NCBI RefSeq assembly: GCF_016584105.1
Contig: NZ_NRSM01000002.1
Span: 62,001-126,000, forward strand
Direction: 5' to 3'
DNA length: 64,000 nt
Origin: Ectothiorhodospira shaposhnikovii
Lineage (GTDB): Bacteria > Pseudomonadota > Gammaproteobacteria > Ectothiorhodospirales > Ectothiorhodospiraceae
Within the stretch, counting starts at the first letter, position 1. The number at the start of each line of letters is the position of its first letter. Made by a program: the position numbers and the translations under genes. Of this stretch, positions 37,722-45,373 are shown in pieces. The notes under the pieces were generated by a model. It saw only the letters and a list, made by a program, of their open reading frames with translations. It was not told the DNA's origin and made no database searches.

Positions 37722-40700
37722 TCAGTTGAACTTCATGGCCCGCTTCATCAGCTTTTCAGCGTCGGGCTCGTTGGGGTTGAAGGGGGTGCCCGGATGCACC
37801 GCCATCACGGTGCATTTCTCGGCGGCCCGCACGATGTCCTTGTACGGGGCCCCCTGGGGGTTGGTCACCACCGCCTGGCGGTTGTTGTCATAGGCAAACA
37901 CGCCCGGGGCAATTTGCACGCACTCGTCACAGGCGGTGCATTCGGTGGTCTCCACCCAGACAGCCTCGTATTCCAGTCCGTTGCCCTTGACGGCATGGCC
38001 GTTGCCGTTGCTGCCATTGACCGGCGCTGCCGACACCGCGGGCACCGGTACCGCCGGGGCGGCGGGGATCACCACCGGTGCGGGCGCGGGTGCCTGCAGG
38101 GTATCCGCCAGCTTCGCGGCGCCCTCGCCGCTGACCAGGGACAGCAGGGCGCTGGAGAGACGCTGGGCCATGTCGGCACGGGTCTGGGCCGCCACGGCGT
38201 CCACATCCACCACCTCGTGATCCAGTCCCAGCAGCCCCTTGAGCTGATGCCAGAATTCCAGTCTTTCCTCGGCGGAACGCACCAGCTCCTCGGACACCAG
38301 TACCCGGGTCAGGCGGTTCTTGGCATCCACGGCCCAGACATAGGGGAAGCGACCTTCCCGCTCGTCCTCGGACAGCGCCAGGAAGTCGGCCATGGGGATC
38401 ATGTCGTCATTCCAGGTTTCCACCGGCGCCTTGCGGAAATGCTTGCGGAAGCGGCCTTCCGTCAGGGCGAAGTCGGCAAAGGTCATGGGCAGTTCCATGG
38501 TGGCCTCGCTGCCGTCCTCTTCCTGATATTTCAGGGTATAGGTGGGCCAGTCCCGATCGATGGCCGGGTTGCCTTCCAGAGTGCAGCACTCACGGAAGGT
38601 CACACCCTTGTCCGGGTTGTAGCGGAACAACGGATAGGCACGGGATTCCACCGCCAGCTTCGATTGGGCGAAGGCGACGTCGTCACCCACCCCATGCTCC
38701 GGGGGACACACGGCATAGACGTTGAACAGGGCCGGACGACGGGCGTTGAGGCCCTCGATGAAGCTCTCCAGCAAGTGGGTCACATGGGAGATGGCACCCT
38801 GCATCACGTAGCTGGTGCGGTGGGCCAGGCCGATCAGGCTGATCTCCTTGCGGATCTCCTCCTTGCCCTTCCAGGCCTTGCCGTAGGGGGCCATGTCGGA
38901 CACCTGGCTGATGAAGCCGGAGGTACAGGCCTGGCCGCCGGTGTTGGAGTACACCTGGGTATCCACCACCAGCACCTTGATGGGCATGCCGGACATCAGG
39001 GCGCGGGACAGGTTCTGGAAGCCGATGTCGTACATGGCGCCGTCACCACCGATCCCCACCACCGGCGGGCAGAGGTGGAATTCCTCGTCGCTGAACTGCT
39101 CCCAGTTGAACTGGGCGAAGAAGGGCTCATGCTCCACCGGGTTGTAGGTACCGGCCAGTTCCAGCTCCGCCATGCGGATGGCCTTGAAGCCCTCTGCCAT
39201 CTTGGCCATGTGACCTTCGAAGATGCCCATGGCCATGGACGGGGTGTCCTGGAACAGATGGCTGGCCCAGGGGAACGGGTACGGGCTGTAGGGGAAGGTG
39301 GAACCCCACACGGAGGTACAGCCGGTGGCGTTGATGACGCCCATCTCGGTGCGGCCACGGCCGGAAGGCCCTTCCAGATAACGCCAGCGCAGGTCCTTGA
39401 GCCTGGACAGCACGCCTGTGATCCACTGCAGCCAGTCCGGATCGACGGTATGGCTGCCGCCGGCATCCAGGGCGGTGGACAGGCGGGCCAGGGTCAGATC
39501 CTTGTCGGCATGCTCGCCGATCACCTGGTTGACTGCCTGGACATTGGACAGGTCCATGCCTTCGGCCAGCTTCAGGCGCACATGCTGTTCCAGCCGAGCG
39601 ATGAGATCATCCAGCTTCTTGAGCTGGGCCTTGACGCGGGGCTGCATCAAGGCGGTCACGGTGGCCGTGAACAGATGCACGGTGGTCTTTTCGCCGCAGC
39701 CCAGACAGGCGGAATCGCCGCAGTTCATGGAACCGTAGGCCTTCTTGTCCAGCAGCAGGGTTTCCAGGGCACCGATGCCCTCGTCCAGGTCCTCGATGCG
39801 GATGTAGTCCGGACGGGTGGTGGGCAGATCCATCCAGAAGTCCCAGTTGCGGCGCATGGTGTCCACACTCTCCGGGGTCTGGGGGGTCACCACCAGGGCC
39901 TTGTCCTCACAGATGCGCACGCATTCCATGCAGCCCTTGCAGGTGTAGGGGTTGAGGGTCAGGGAGAACAGACCGCCGCTGCCCTTGGCGCGCTTTTCCA
40001 TGGTGCTGAAGAAGGGACGGGTGGCGGCGAACTGGAAGTCGCCGATGGACTCCTTGAGCCAACCCAGTTCAGTCTGCAGGCGGGTCTTGTCGTCACCCTG
40101 CAGGTCAGTCTCGGCCAGCAGATGGGTGATGGCGAAATCCAGCTCGGCGCGCACGTCGGCACCGTCGCCGGCCTGGGTCAGGGCATTGCGCAGACGTTTT
40201 TCCAGGTCACGCACGGCACGGCGCAGGTGACGGGTGGGCTTGCCGCCGATCTCGATGCGGCGCACGGCGGTTTCGAACACTTCGCCCAGGGTGTGGACCA
40301 GGCCGGGGATGGCGCTGTCGGGGCAGACGGTGTAGCAGTCGCCGCAGGCGGTGCACTTCTCCGGCAGCCACTCCGGATAATCGAAGCGGATCTGGGTCAT
40401 GTCGCGGAAGATGCCGGTGGAGGCCGGGATCAGGGACATGCCGATGAAGGGATCCGCCAGATTCTCGTTGCCCTGACCGGAGATATAGAAGCTGCCGGTC
40501 TGCTCCCAGAAGCGATGGATGTCGCCGGAAGCCGTCAGGGATTGAGGCATGCGCTTGAGCATCAGCGGCATTTCCGGGGCGCGGCGCTCCGCCAGGGTCG
40601 GCAGGTTGTCGGTGGCCGGGCTCTTCTCGGTGATCTCCACCAGCTCATCGAAACCACGCCGCACCACGCGCAGGTTGTCCTGCACCACGCGGGCGCCCTT

Positions 40701-42731
40701 GCTGCCGAACTTCTCCTGCAACTGGTCTTCGATGGCCTTGAACAGGGTCTGCTCGGTGAGGTTCTTGCGCTGCATCACCGGGGAGGCGGCGAAGAAGGCC
40801 CCCTGGAAGGCAATCCCCTGCATGCGGAACTGCAGGTCGGGGTTGGAAGCCTCCTCGCGGGCGATTCTGAAGGCGTCCAGATAAAAGACGCGGATCTCGT
40901 TGTCACGGATATAGCGCTGTGCCGCCAGCGGGAAGCTGCGCCACACCGCCTCGGGGGTCTCCAGGGAAGACTGGATGATCAGCACCCCCCCCTTGCTCAG
41001 ACCGGACAGGGGATCGGAGTGATCGAACACGTTGGGATCAGGGGACAGCACTACGTCCACCTGCTTGAGTTCGTTGCTGACGCGGATGGGCTCCGGTGCC
41101 GCGGCCAGATAATAGGTCGTGGGCTGGCCCTTCTTCTCGGAACCGTACTTGGGGTTGGCCTTGATGTGGAAGTCCAGCAGGTCGAACAGGGTCATGGCCA
41201 GGTTCTTGCCGGTGGTCATGGCACCCCAGCCACCCACGGAGTGAAGGCGCACGGCGATGGCACCCTCGGGCATCAGGCTCGGGTTCTCGGACCCTCGCAG
41301 GGCCATGCTCTTGATGTTGGGATAGGCCTCCAGCAGCGCCTGCTGGTGCAGTTCCTGCTTGGGACTGGCAGCCTGATCGCGGATGAAGTCCACCGACAGA
41401 TAGAAAAAGGTGCGCTTGCCGCCTTCGGGCAGCATGTTTTCCACTGCGGCGATCAGCCCCTCGGGCTGCAGGTCGCGGGAACCCAGACCGTAGGCACCAG
41501 AGTACAGACGGGGGATATCACCGTTGCGATCAAAGGCGGGATACGCAGGATACGGCAGGGCCTCGCCCTTGCCGGCCAGACCATTCTCGATGGCCTTGCC
41601 CAGGGCGGCGCGGGTCTCGCGCATCAGCGGCAGGTCTTCCGCCAGGGGCTGGTCGGTACGCTCCAGCACGGCCACGCCCTTGCGGCCCTTGAGCAGGGCG
41701 GCCAGCAGCTCGCCGGGGAAGGGGCGGAACATGGTGATGTTCACCACGCCCAGCTTGATGCCGCGGGTTTCGCGCAAATGATCGGCCACGGCCTCGGCGG
41801 TGGCCACCATGCTGCCCTGCCCCACGATCAGGTACTCGGCATCCTCGGTGCGATAGCCGGAAGCACGGGCATAGCGACGGCCAGTGAGCTGATAGAACTC
41901 TTCCATGCACTGATCGGTGAGCTCGGCCACATGGTCGTAGAAGTACGGCCGCTGGGCCGCCACCTGCTGCATGTAAGCGTCCTGGTTCTGCAGGGCACCG
42001 GACACCATGGGGTTGTCCACGTCCCAGGTGGCCGGGATGCGGCGGCGCTTCTCGCCGAAGATCATCTTCTGGGCCGGGGTCGGGCAGTCGATCATATCAT
42101 CGGGACGACCCAGGAACTCGGCGATCAGCTCCCGCTCCGGCACCTTCATGGACTCGATCAGGTGGGTGGTGAGGAAGCCGTCCTGACCGACGATCCCGGG
42201 GTTCAGGGCCAGCTCGGCCACCTTGTGGGCGATGATGTTCAGGTCCGCCGCTTCCTGGGCATTCTTGGCGAATACCTGGAAGAAGCCGGTGTCGTCCACG
42301 CAGTGGTAGTCATCGTGGGAGGCGTGCACGTTCAGCGCCGCCTTGGTGATGGCACGGCAACCGATGTTGAGAATATAGGGCAGGCGCTTGCCGGCGGCGG
42401 CGTACAGGGACTCGTGCATGAAGGCCACGCCCTGGGCCGACGAGAAGTTGATGGCCCGCATGCCGGTCATGGCCAGACCGGCGGTGACGGCAGCCGCGGC
42501 ATGCTCGGATTCCGGCTCGATGAACACCAGGGAGCGACCGGAGATGTTGATGTGCCCCTTGGACACCTCTTCGGCCCACATCTCGCCCATCTGGGTGGAC
42601 GGGGTGATGGGGTAGGCCCCCGCCGCATCGGAAGACTCACGCTCGCAATAGATGACGGCGGTATTGCCGTCCAGGGCCGCGCGGGTCCCCTGGTATTTGA
42701 ATTCCTGCGATGACTTGCGCTTGAACAGCAT
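37722..42731 (-). CDS. nifJ: Pyruvate:ferredoxin oxidoreductase with extra C-terminal ferredoxin domain
   Basis: A 1669-residue oxidoreductase, far longer than the usual ~1180 for NifJ/PFOR. It should oxidise pyruvate with CoA to acetyl-CoA, CO2 and reduced ferredoxin. An N-terminal TPP domain (ERESSDAAGAYPITPSTQMG) leads to the gamma-like domain (SVGGWGAMTTGKNLAM). Two 4Fe-4S motifs, CTACGDCYTVCP and CKGCMECVRIC, are separated by an ~155-residue insertion. The proximal-cluster motif CLGCGEKT and TPP motif GIGGDGAMYDIG...DTQVYSNTGGQA follow. After a Pro/Ala-rich linker, residues ~1585-1669 form a ferredoxin-like domain, CTACDEC plus a late Cys. AGGAG before MLFKRKSS sets the start. It lies between rnfB and rnfC. 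Another 2-oxoacid substrate is possible. Confidence 0.93.
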   Translation of the reverse strand: MLFKRKSSQEFKYQGTRAALDGNTAVIYCERESSDAAGAYPITPSTQMGEMWAEEVSKGHINISGRSLVFIEPESEHAAAAVTAGLAMTGMRAINFSSAQGVAFMHESLYAAAGKRLPYILNIGCRAITKAALNVHASHDDYHCVDDTGFFQVFAKNAQEAADLNIIAHKVAELALNPGIVGQDGFLTTHLIESMKVPERELIAEFLGRPDDMIDCPTPAQKMIFGEKRRRIPATWDVDNPMVSGALQNQDAYMQQVAAQRPYFYDHVAELTDQCMEEFYQLTGRRYARASGYRTEDAEYLIVGQGSMVATAEAVADHLRETRGIKLGVVNITMFRPFPGELLAALLKGRKGVAVLERTDQPLAEDLPLMRETRAALGKAIENGLAGKGEALPYPAYPAFDRNGDIPRLYSGAYGLGSRDLQPEGLIAAVENMLPEGGKRTFFYLSVDFIRDQAASPKQELHQQALLEAYPNIKSMALRGSENPSLMPEGAIAVRLHSVGGWGAMTTGKNLAMTLFDLLDFHIKANPKYGSEKKGQPTTYYLAAAPEPIRVSNELKQVDVVLSPDPNVFDHSDPLSGLSKGGVLIIQSSLETPEAVWRSFPLAAQRYIRDNEIRVFYLDAFRIAREEASNPDLQFRMQGIAFQGAFFAASPVMQRKNLTEQTLFKAIEDQLQEKFGSKGARVVQDNLRVVRRGFDELVEITEKSPATDNLPTLAERRAPEMPLMLKRMPQSLTASGDIHRFWEQTGSFYISGQGNENLADPFIGMSLIPASTGIFRDMTQIRFDYPEWLPEKCTACGDCYTVCPDSAIPGLVHTLGEVFETAVRRIEIGGKPTRHLRRAVRDLEKRLRNALTQAGDGADVRAELDFAITHLLAETDLQGDDKTRLQTELGWLKESIGDFQFAATRPFFSTMEKRAKGSGGLFSLTLNPYTCKGCMECVRICEDKALVVTPQTPESVDTMRRNWDFWMDLPTTRPDYIRIEDLDEGIGALETLLLDKKAYGSMNCGDSACLGCGEKTTVHLFTATVTALMQPRVKAQLKKLDDLIARLEQHVRLKLAEGMDLSNVQAVNQVIGEHADKDLTLARLSTALDAGGSHTVDPDWLQWITGVLSRLKDLRWRYLEGPSGRGRTEMGVINATGCTSVWGSTFPYSPYPFPWASHLFQDTPSMAMGIFEGHMAKMAEGFKAIRMAELELAGTYNPVEHEPFFAQFNWEQFSDEEFHLCPPVVGIGGDGAMYDIGFQNLSRALMSGMPIKVLVVDTQVYSNTGGQACTSGFISQVSDMAPYGKAWKGKEEIRKEISLIGLAHRTSYVMQGAISHVTHLLESFIEGLNARRPALFNVYAVCPPEHGVGDDVAFAQSKLAVESRAYPLFRYNPDKGVTFRECCTLEGNPAIDRDWPTYTLKYQEEDGSEATMELPMTFADFALTEGRFRKHFRKAPVETWNDDMIPMADFLALSEDEREGRFPYVWAVDAKNRLTRVLVSEELVRSAEERLEFWHQLKGLLGLDHEVVDVDAVAAQTRADMAQRLSSALLSLVSGEGAAKLADTLQAPAPAPVVIPAAPAVPVPAVSAAPVNGSNGNGHAVKGNGLEYEAVWVETTECTACDECVQIAPGVFAYDNNRQAVVTNPQGAPYKDIVRAAEKCTVMAVHPGTPFNPNEPDAEKLMKRAMKFN

Positions 42732-42811
42732 GTCGTTTCTCTCCTGCCGGCTCACAGGCCGTCACGTTTTTGTAATCGGTATCTGCGCCTTCCATGCGGG
42801 GATGCCAAAGG

Positions 42812-42836
42812 GCCGGTCGACGCCATGTCGACCGGC
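42812..42836 (-). promoter_or_regulatory. Intercistronic hairpin between rnfB and nifJ
   Basis: A perfect 10-bp GC-rich stem (GCCGGTCGAC / GTCGACCGGC) with a 5-base loop sits in the 131-bp gap between the rnfB stop and the nifJ start. On the minus strand only CCCTTT follows, not a strong T tract. It may therefore be an RNA-processing or stabilising stem, or a partial terminator that changes the rnfB to nifJ ratio. Confidence 0.55.
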
Positions 42837-42862
42837 GAGCCCTGATGCTGCCGTACGTGCGG

Positions 42863-43765
42863 TCAGACGCGCGGCAGGGGCTCCATGCGAGGCAGTGGTT
42901 CCTTGCGGGTAACTTTGCGGGCGCCCGACCCCTTGAGGGGCGCCTGCCCTTCCAGCCAGACAATGGCCCCCGTGGGGCAGCGCTGGATGGCCACGGGAGA
43001 GGCCAGGGCATTCTTGGCGTAATCGATGACGGCCAGGTTGGACTCCATCCTGATCAGGCCCTCCGGCGCATCGGCGGCGCAACGACCGCAGGCGGTGCAG
43101 ACCACCTGACAGTGGGCCATGGCCTCATCCTGAGGATCCTGGTTGAGACAGGCCACCCAGAGACGATGGCTTTCCGGCTGCAGGCTGAAAAGATCCTTCG
43201 GGCAGACATCCACGCAGTCGCCGCAGCCGGTGCAACGGACCGGATCCACCACCGGCAGGCCGTGACGGTCCAGGCGGATGGCGTCGAAATCACAGACCAC
43301 CTCGCAATCCCCCAGCCCCAGGCACCCCCAGGTGCAGCCCTTGCCGCCGCCGGACACCAGGGCGGCGGCACGGCAGGACTTGAGGCCCTGATAACGGGCA
43401 CGGGTAGCGGCCACGTGGGAACCACCGGCGCAGGCCAGGCGGGCAACCTGCCGCTCATGGCTGCCCAGGGCCACCCCCAGCATGTCGGCAATCTGCTGGT
43501 TCATGTCGGTGGAGTTCACCGTGCAGCGGGCCGGCTCCAGCCGGCCCTCCAGAAGGGCCTCGGCAAACGGGCGGCAGCCGGCCACACCGCAGGCTCCGCA
43601 GTTGGCCCGCGGCAGCAGGTCTTCCAACTGGTCAATGCGCGGGTCTTCAAAGACATAAAGACGGCGATTGGCAATGGCCAGAATGCCGGCCAGGAGTATG
43701 CCCAGACCGGCCATGAAGCCGCTTGCCAGCGCTATTTGAAGGATCGGAGAAGTCACGGTGAACAC
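42863..43765 (-). CDS. rnfB: Rnf complex subunit RnfB, long multi-cluster form (second operon)
   Basis: About 300 residues, half again as long as RnfB of the first operon. One N-terminal helix (ILQIALASGFMAGLGILLAG) precedes NCGACGVAGCRPF...RC (first cluster). CTWGCLGLGDCEVVCDFDAI, a motif typical of RnfB from Clostridia, Bacteroidetes and other anaerobes, comes next, then CTGCGDCVDVCP and a degenerate CTACGRCAADAPEG. Electron entry from ferredoxin is the inferred role. The start is probably a GTG at 43765 (or 43756); no strong ribosome site is seen, so the N-terminus is uncertain. It is the first gene of the operon. Confidence 0.88.
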   Translation of the reverse strand: MFTVTSPILQIALASGFMAGLGILLAGILAIANRRLYVFEDPRIDQLEDLLPRANCGACGVAGCRPFAEALLEGRLEPARCTVNSTDMNQQIADMLGVALGSHERQVARLACAGGSHVAATRARYQGLKSCRAAALVSGGGKGCTWGCLGLGDCEVVCDFDAIRLDRHGLPVVDPVRCTGCGDCVDVCPKDLFSLQPESHRLWVACLNQDPQDEAMAHCQVVCTACGRCAADAPEGLIRMESNLAVIDYAKNALASPVAIQRCPTGAIVWLEGQAPLKGSGARKVTRKEPLPRMEPLPRV

Positions 43766-44180
43766 ATTTCTTAGTGAATAACCAGGCTTTTGTGCAGTGA
43801 ACAATTGATGACAAAACGTACCTTGCGATGCAGATCCGGTCAAGCAGATTCAGGATTAAAGACGATGAAAAATCGTTATTCCGAAGGGGGATTTGCGAAT
43901 TCACAATGAAAGCAAGGGTATTTGGGTTTGAATTATGGCGGCCATAAATCCAGCTTCTACAGAGGGATAGAGATTAATCGCTTCTCATTCAGGATTTTTG
44001 AAGCAGGATCCAGCGGGCGCCGATGACCGCCAGGGAGGGGAAAAGTCTGAAAGCAGGCAAAAGAAAAATTGTCTACATCCCGCACAGGCCAACATCAACT
44101 GGACACAAGAAAGCGTCCCAGGCCCGTCCTGATGAGCCTGTGTTGCAATCGGGAAAATCGACGCCCGGTCGAGGGCCGGG
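43766..44180. promoter_or_regulatory. 415-bp AT-rich upstream region of the second rnf operon, with dyads
   Basis: No gene is seen between rnfB (minus) and the DUF1841 gene (minus). The region is visibly richer in A/T than its surroundings. It holds ACGAT-GAAAA-ATCGT (43862-43876), TTGCGAATTCACAA (43893-43906, 6 of 7 pairs) and TTATGGC-G-GCCATAA (43933-43947, perfect 7-bp arms). These are candidate operators for anaerobic or metabolic control. I found no exact FNR box and no sigma-54 -24/-12 element here. Confidence 0.45.
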
Positions 44181-44642
44181 TCAGCCGGCCGACCGGCAGG
44201 ATTTCCCGGACGGACCCGGGAGGGCAGCCTGACGCAGACATTCCAGGTACGCGACTTCATCCGGTGCCCCGCCCCTGCGCTGGGCTTCCCAGAGCGCCTG
44301 CCCCAGACACTCCATCATGACATGTTCTGCTTCCAGGGGGTCGAGCCGGGACGCCAATCGCTCAAACGCCGCGCGGACACCCGGAGGCCGATCCGTTGCC
44401 ACCTGATCCCGGATGGCCAGATGCATGCCCATGTGCAGAAAGGGATTGACGGCCCCCTGCTCCGGGAAAAACTCAGCGGCCATTGCCGCCTCCGGCGCCT
44501 CCAGCATGGACTGATACTCCGGATGATCCTGAACCACACGGGCGATCTGCCGTTCCAGCGGTTGCAAGGATTCACCCGCCCGACACTTTCTCCAGGCCTC
44601 GCAGTACATCCGTCTGAGCTGCTCACGGTTATTGGCATACAT
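44181..44642 (-). CDS. DUF1841 family protein
   Basis: A 153-residue soluble protein. VNPFLHMGMHLAIRDQVATD followed by RPPG is the core signature of DUF1841, a proteobacterial family of unknown function. HVMMECLGQALWEAQRRG near the C-terminus is also typical. The start is the ATG of MYANNREQL; the open frame reads further but without a ribosome site. It is transcribed away from the YfiR-kinase cluster. Nothing in the sequence suggests a catalytic activity, and no membrane segment or signal peptide is seen. Confidence 0.8.
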   Translation of the reverse strand: MYANNREQLRRMYCEAWRKCRAGESLQPLERQIARVVQDHPEYQSMLEAPEAAMAAEFFPEQGAVNPFLHMGMHLAIRDQVATDRPPGVRAAFERLASRLDPLEAEHVMMECLGQALWEAQRRGGAPDEVAYLECLRQAALPGPSGKSCRSAG

Positions 44643-44727
44643 GATCGTGTCCCGGAATAAAAAAGGTTTAAGCCTATCCCCCCCACCCCGGGGCAGCAAC
44701 TCCGGTCGGGAAGACAATCGATCTGGA

Positions 44728-44756
44728 TTGACCTAAACTGAGTTTAAACTTAATCC
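44728..44756 (+). promoter_or_regulatory. Candidate promoter with overlapping dyads upstream of the YfiR-like gene
   Basis: TTGACC (44728-44733) and TAATCC (44751-44756) lie 17 bases apart. The spacer contains AAACT-G-AGTTT (44735-44745) overlapping the perfect palindrome AGTTTAAACT (44741-44750). This gives three alternating copies of the half-site AAACT/AGTTT, which looks like a repressor operator placed between -35 and -10. The -10 match is poor. Confidence 0.35.
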
Positions 44757-44851
44757 TTCGTCAAGCCATGGCGGCACGCGGTTTCGATATGTTTACACGG
44801 AAAGGTATTCGAAAGCCGGGGCTGTGCAGGCATGGGGGCAAACTGCCCCTC

Positions 44852-45373
44852 ATGAAATCCATCGCCCGCCTGGCATTGATTTCCATTATTTACATTTCCT
44901 TGTCTGCGCTCAGTCTGGCGGAAAACCCCACGGAATACCGGCTCAAGGCAGCCTTCCTCTACAATTTTGCCCTGTTCACGGAGTGGCCCGAGCAGGTCGG
45001 TAACACCCTTAATCTTTGTATCTATGGCCTTGATCCCTTCGGTGAAGATCTGATCATGCTCGATCACCGTCAGGTGGGGCATCGATGGATTATCACGCAC
45101 CGCGTTTCGACACTGCCTGAATTACCCGACTGCCAGGTAGTCTTCATCAGCAGATCCGCCATCAGCCAATTGCCTCATGTACTGAGCGCCGTTCAGGGAT
45201 CACCGGTCCTGACAGTAGCGGACTCACCGGGCGCCATGCGACAGGGCGTTGCCCTCAACATGGTCCGGCAACACAACCGCATTGCCTTTGAAGCGAATCT
45301 GAGCGCTGCCCGGGCACAGGGCCTGAGCCTCAGCTCCAGGTTGCTGCGTCTGGCCACGGAGGTCGAGAAATGA
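44852..45373 (+). CDS. YfiR/DUF4154-family periplasmic protein
   Basis: About 173 residues with a signal peptide ([20 protein letters not shown], cleavage after SLA). The mature part begins with [18 protein letters not shown], the hallmark of YfiR/DUF4154. In Pseudomonas, YfiR is a periplasmic inhibitor of the diguanylate cyclase YfiN. Here the next gene is a membrane histidine kinase, so a regulatory contact with the kinase's periplasmic domain is the natural inference. The frame extends 28 codons upstream; the internal ATG is chosen because it gives a clean signal peptide. The stop overlaps the kinase start (ATGA). Confidence 0.85.
   Translation: MKSIARLALISIIYISLSALSLAENPTEYRLKAAFLYNFALFTEWPEQVGNTLNLCIYGLDPFGEDLIMLDHRQVGHRWIITHRVSTLPELPDCQVVFISRSAISQLPHVLSAVQGSPVLTVADSPGAMRQGVALNMVRQHNRIAFEANLSAARAQGLSLSSRLLRLATEVEK

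Noticed and set aside
37704-42713. A 1669-codon plus-strand open frame opposite nifJ
   Set aside because: It is the antisense shadow of nifJ in GC-rich DNA. The translation is His/Gly/Gln-rich low complexity with no family motifs, whereas the minus strand gives a clear PFOR.
43766-44180. Sigma-54/NifA-type promoter for the nifJ-containing operon
   Set aside because: No GG-N10-GC element of the -24/-12 type could be found on the minus strand in this region.
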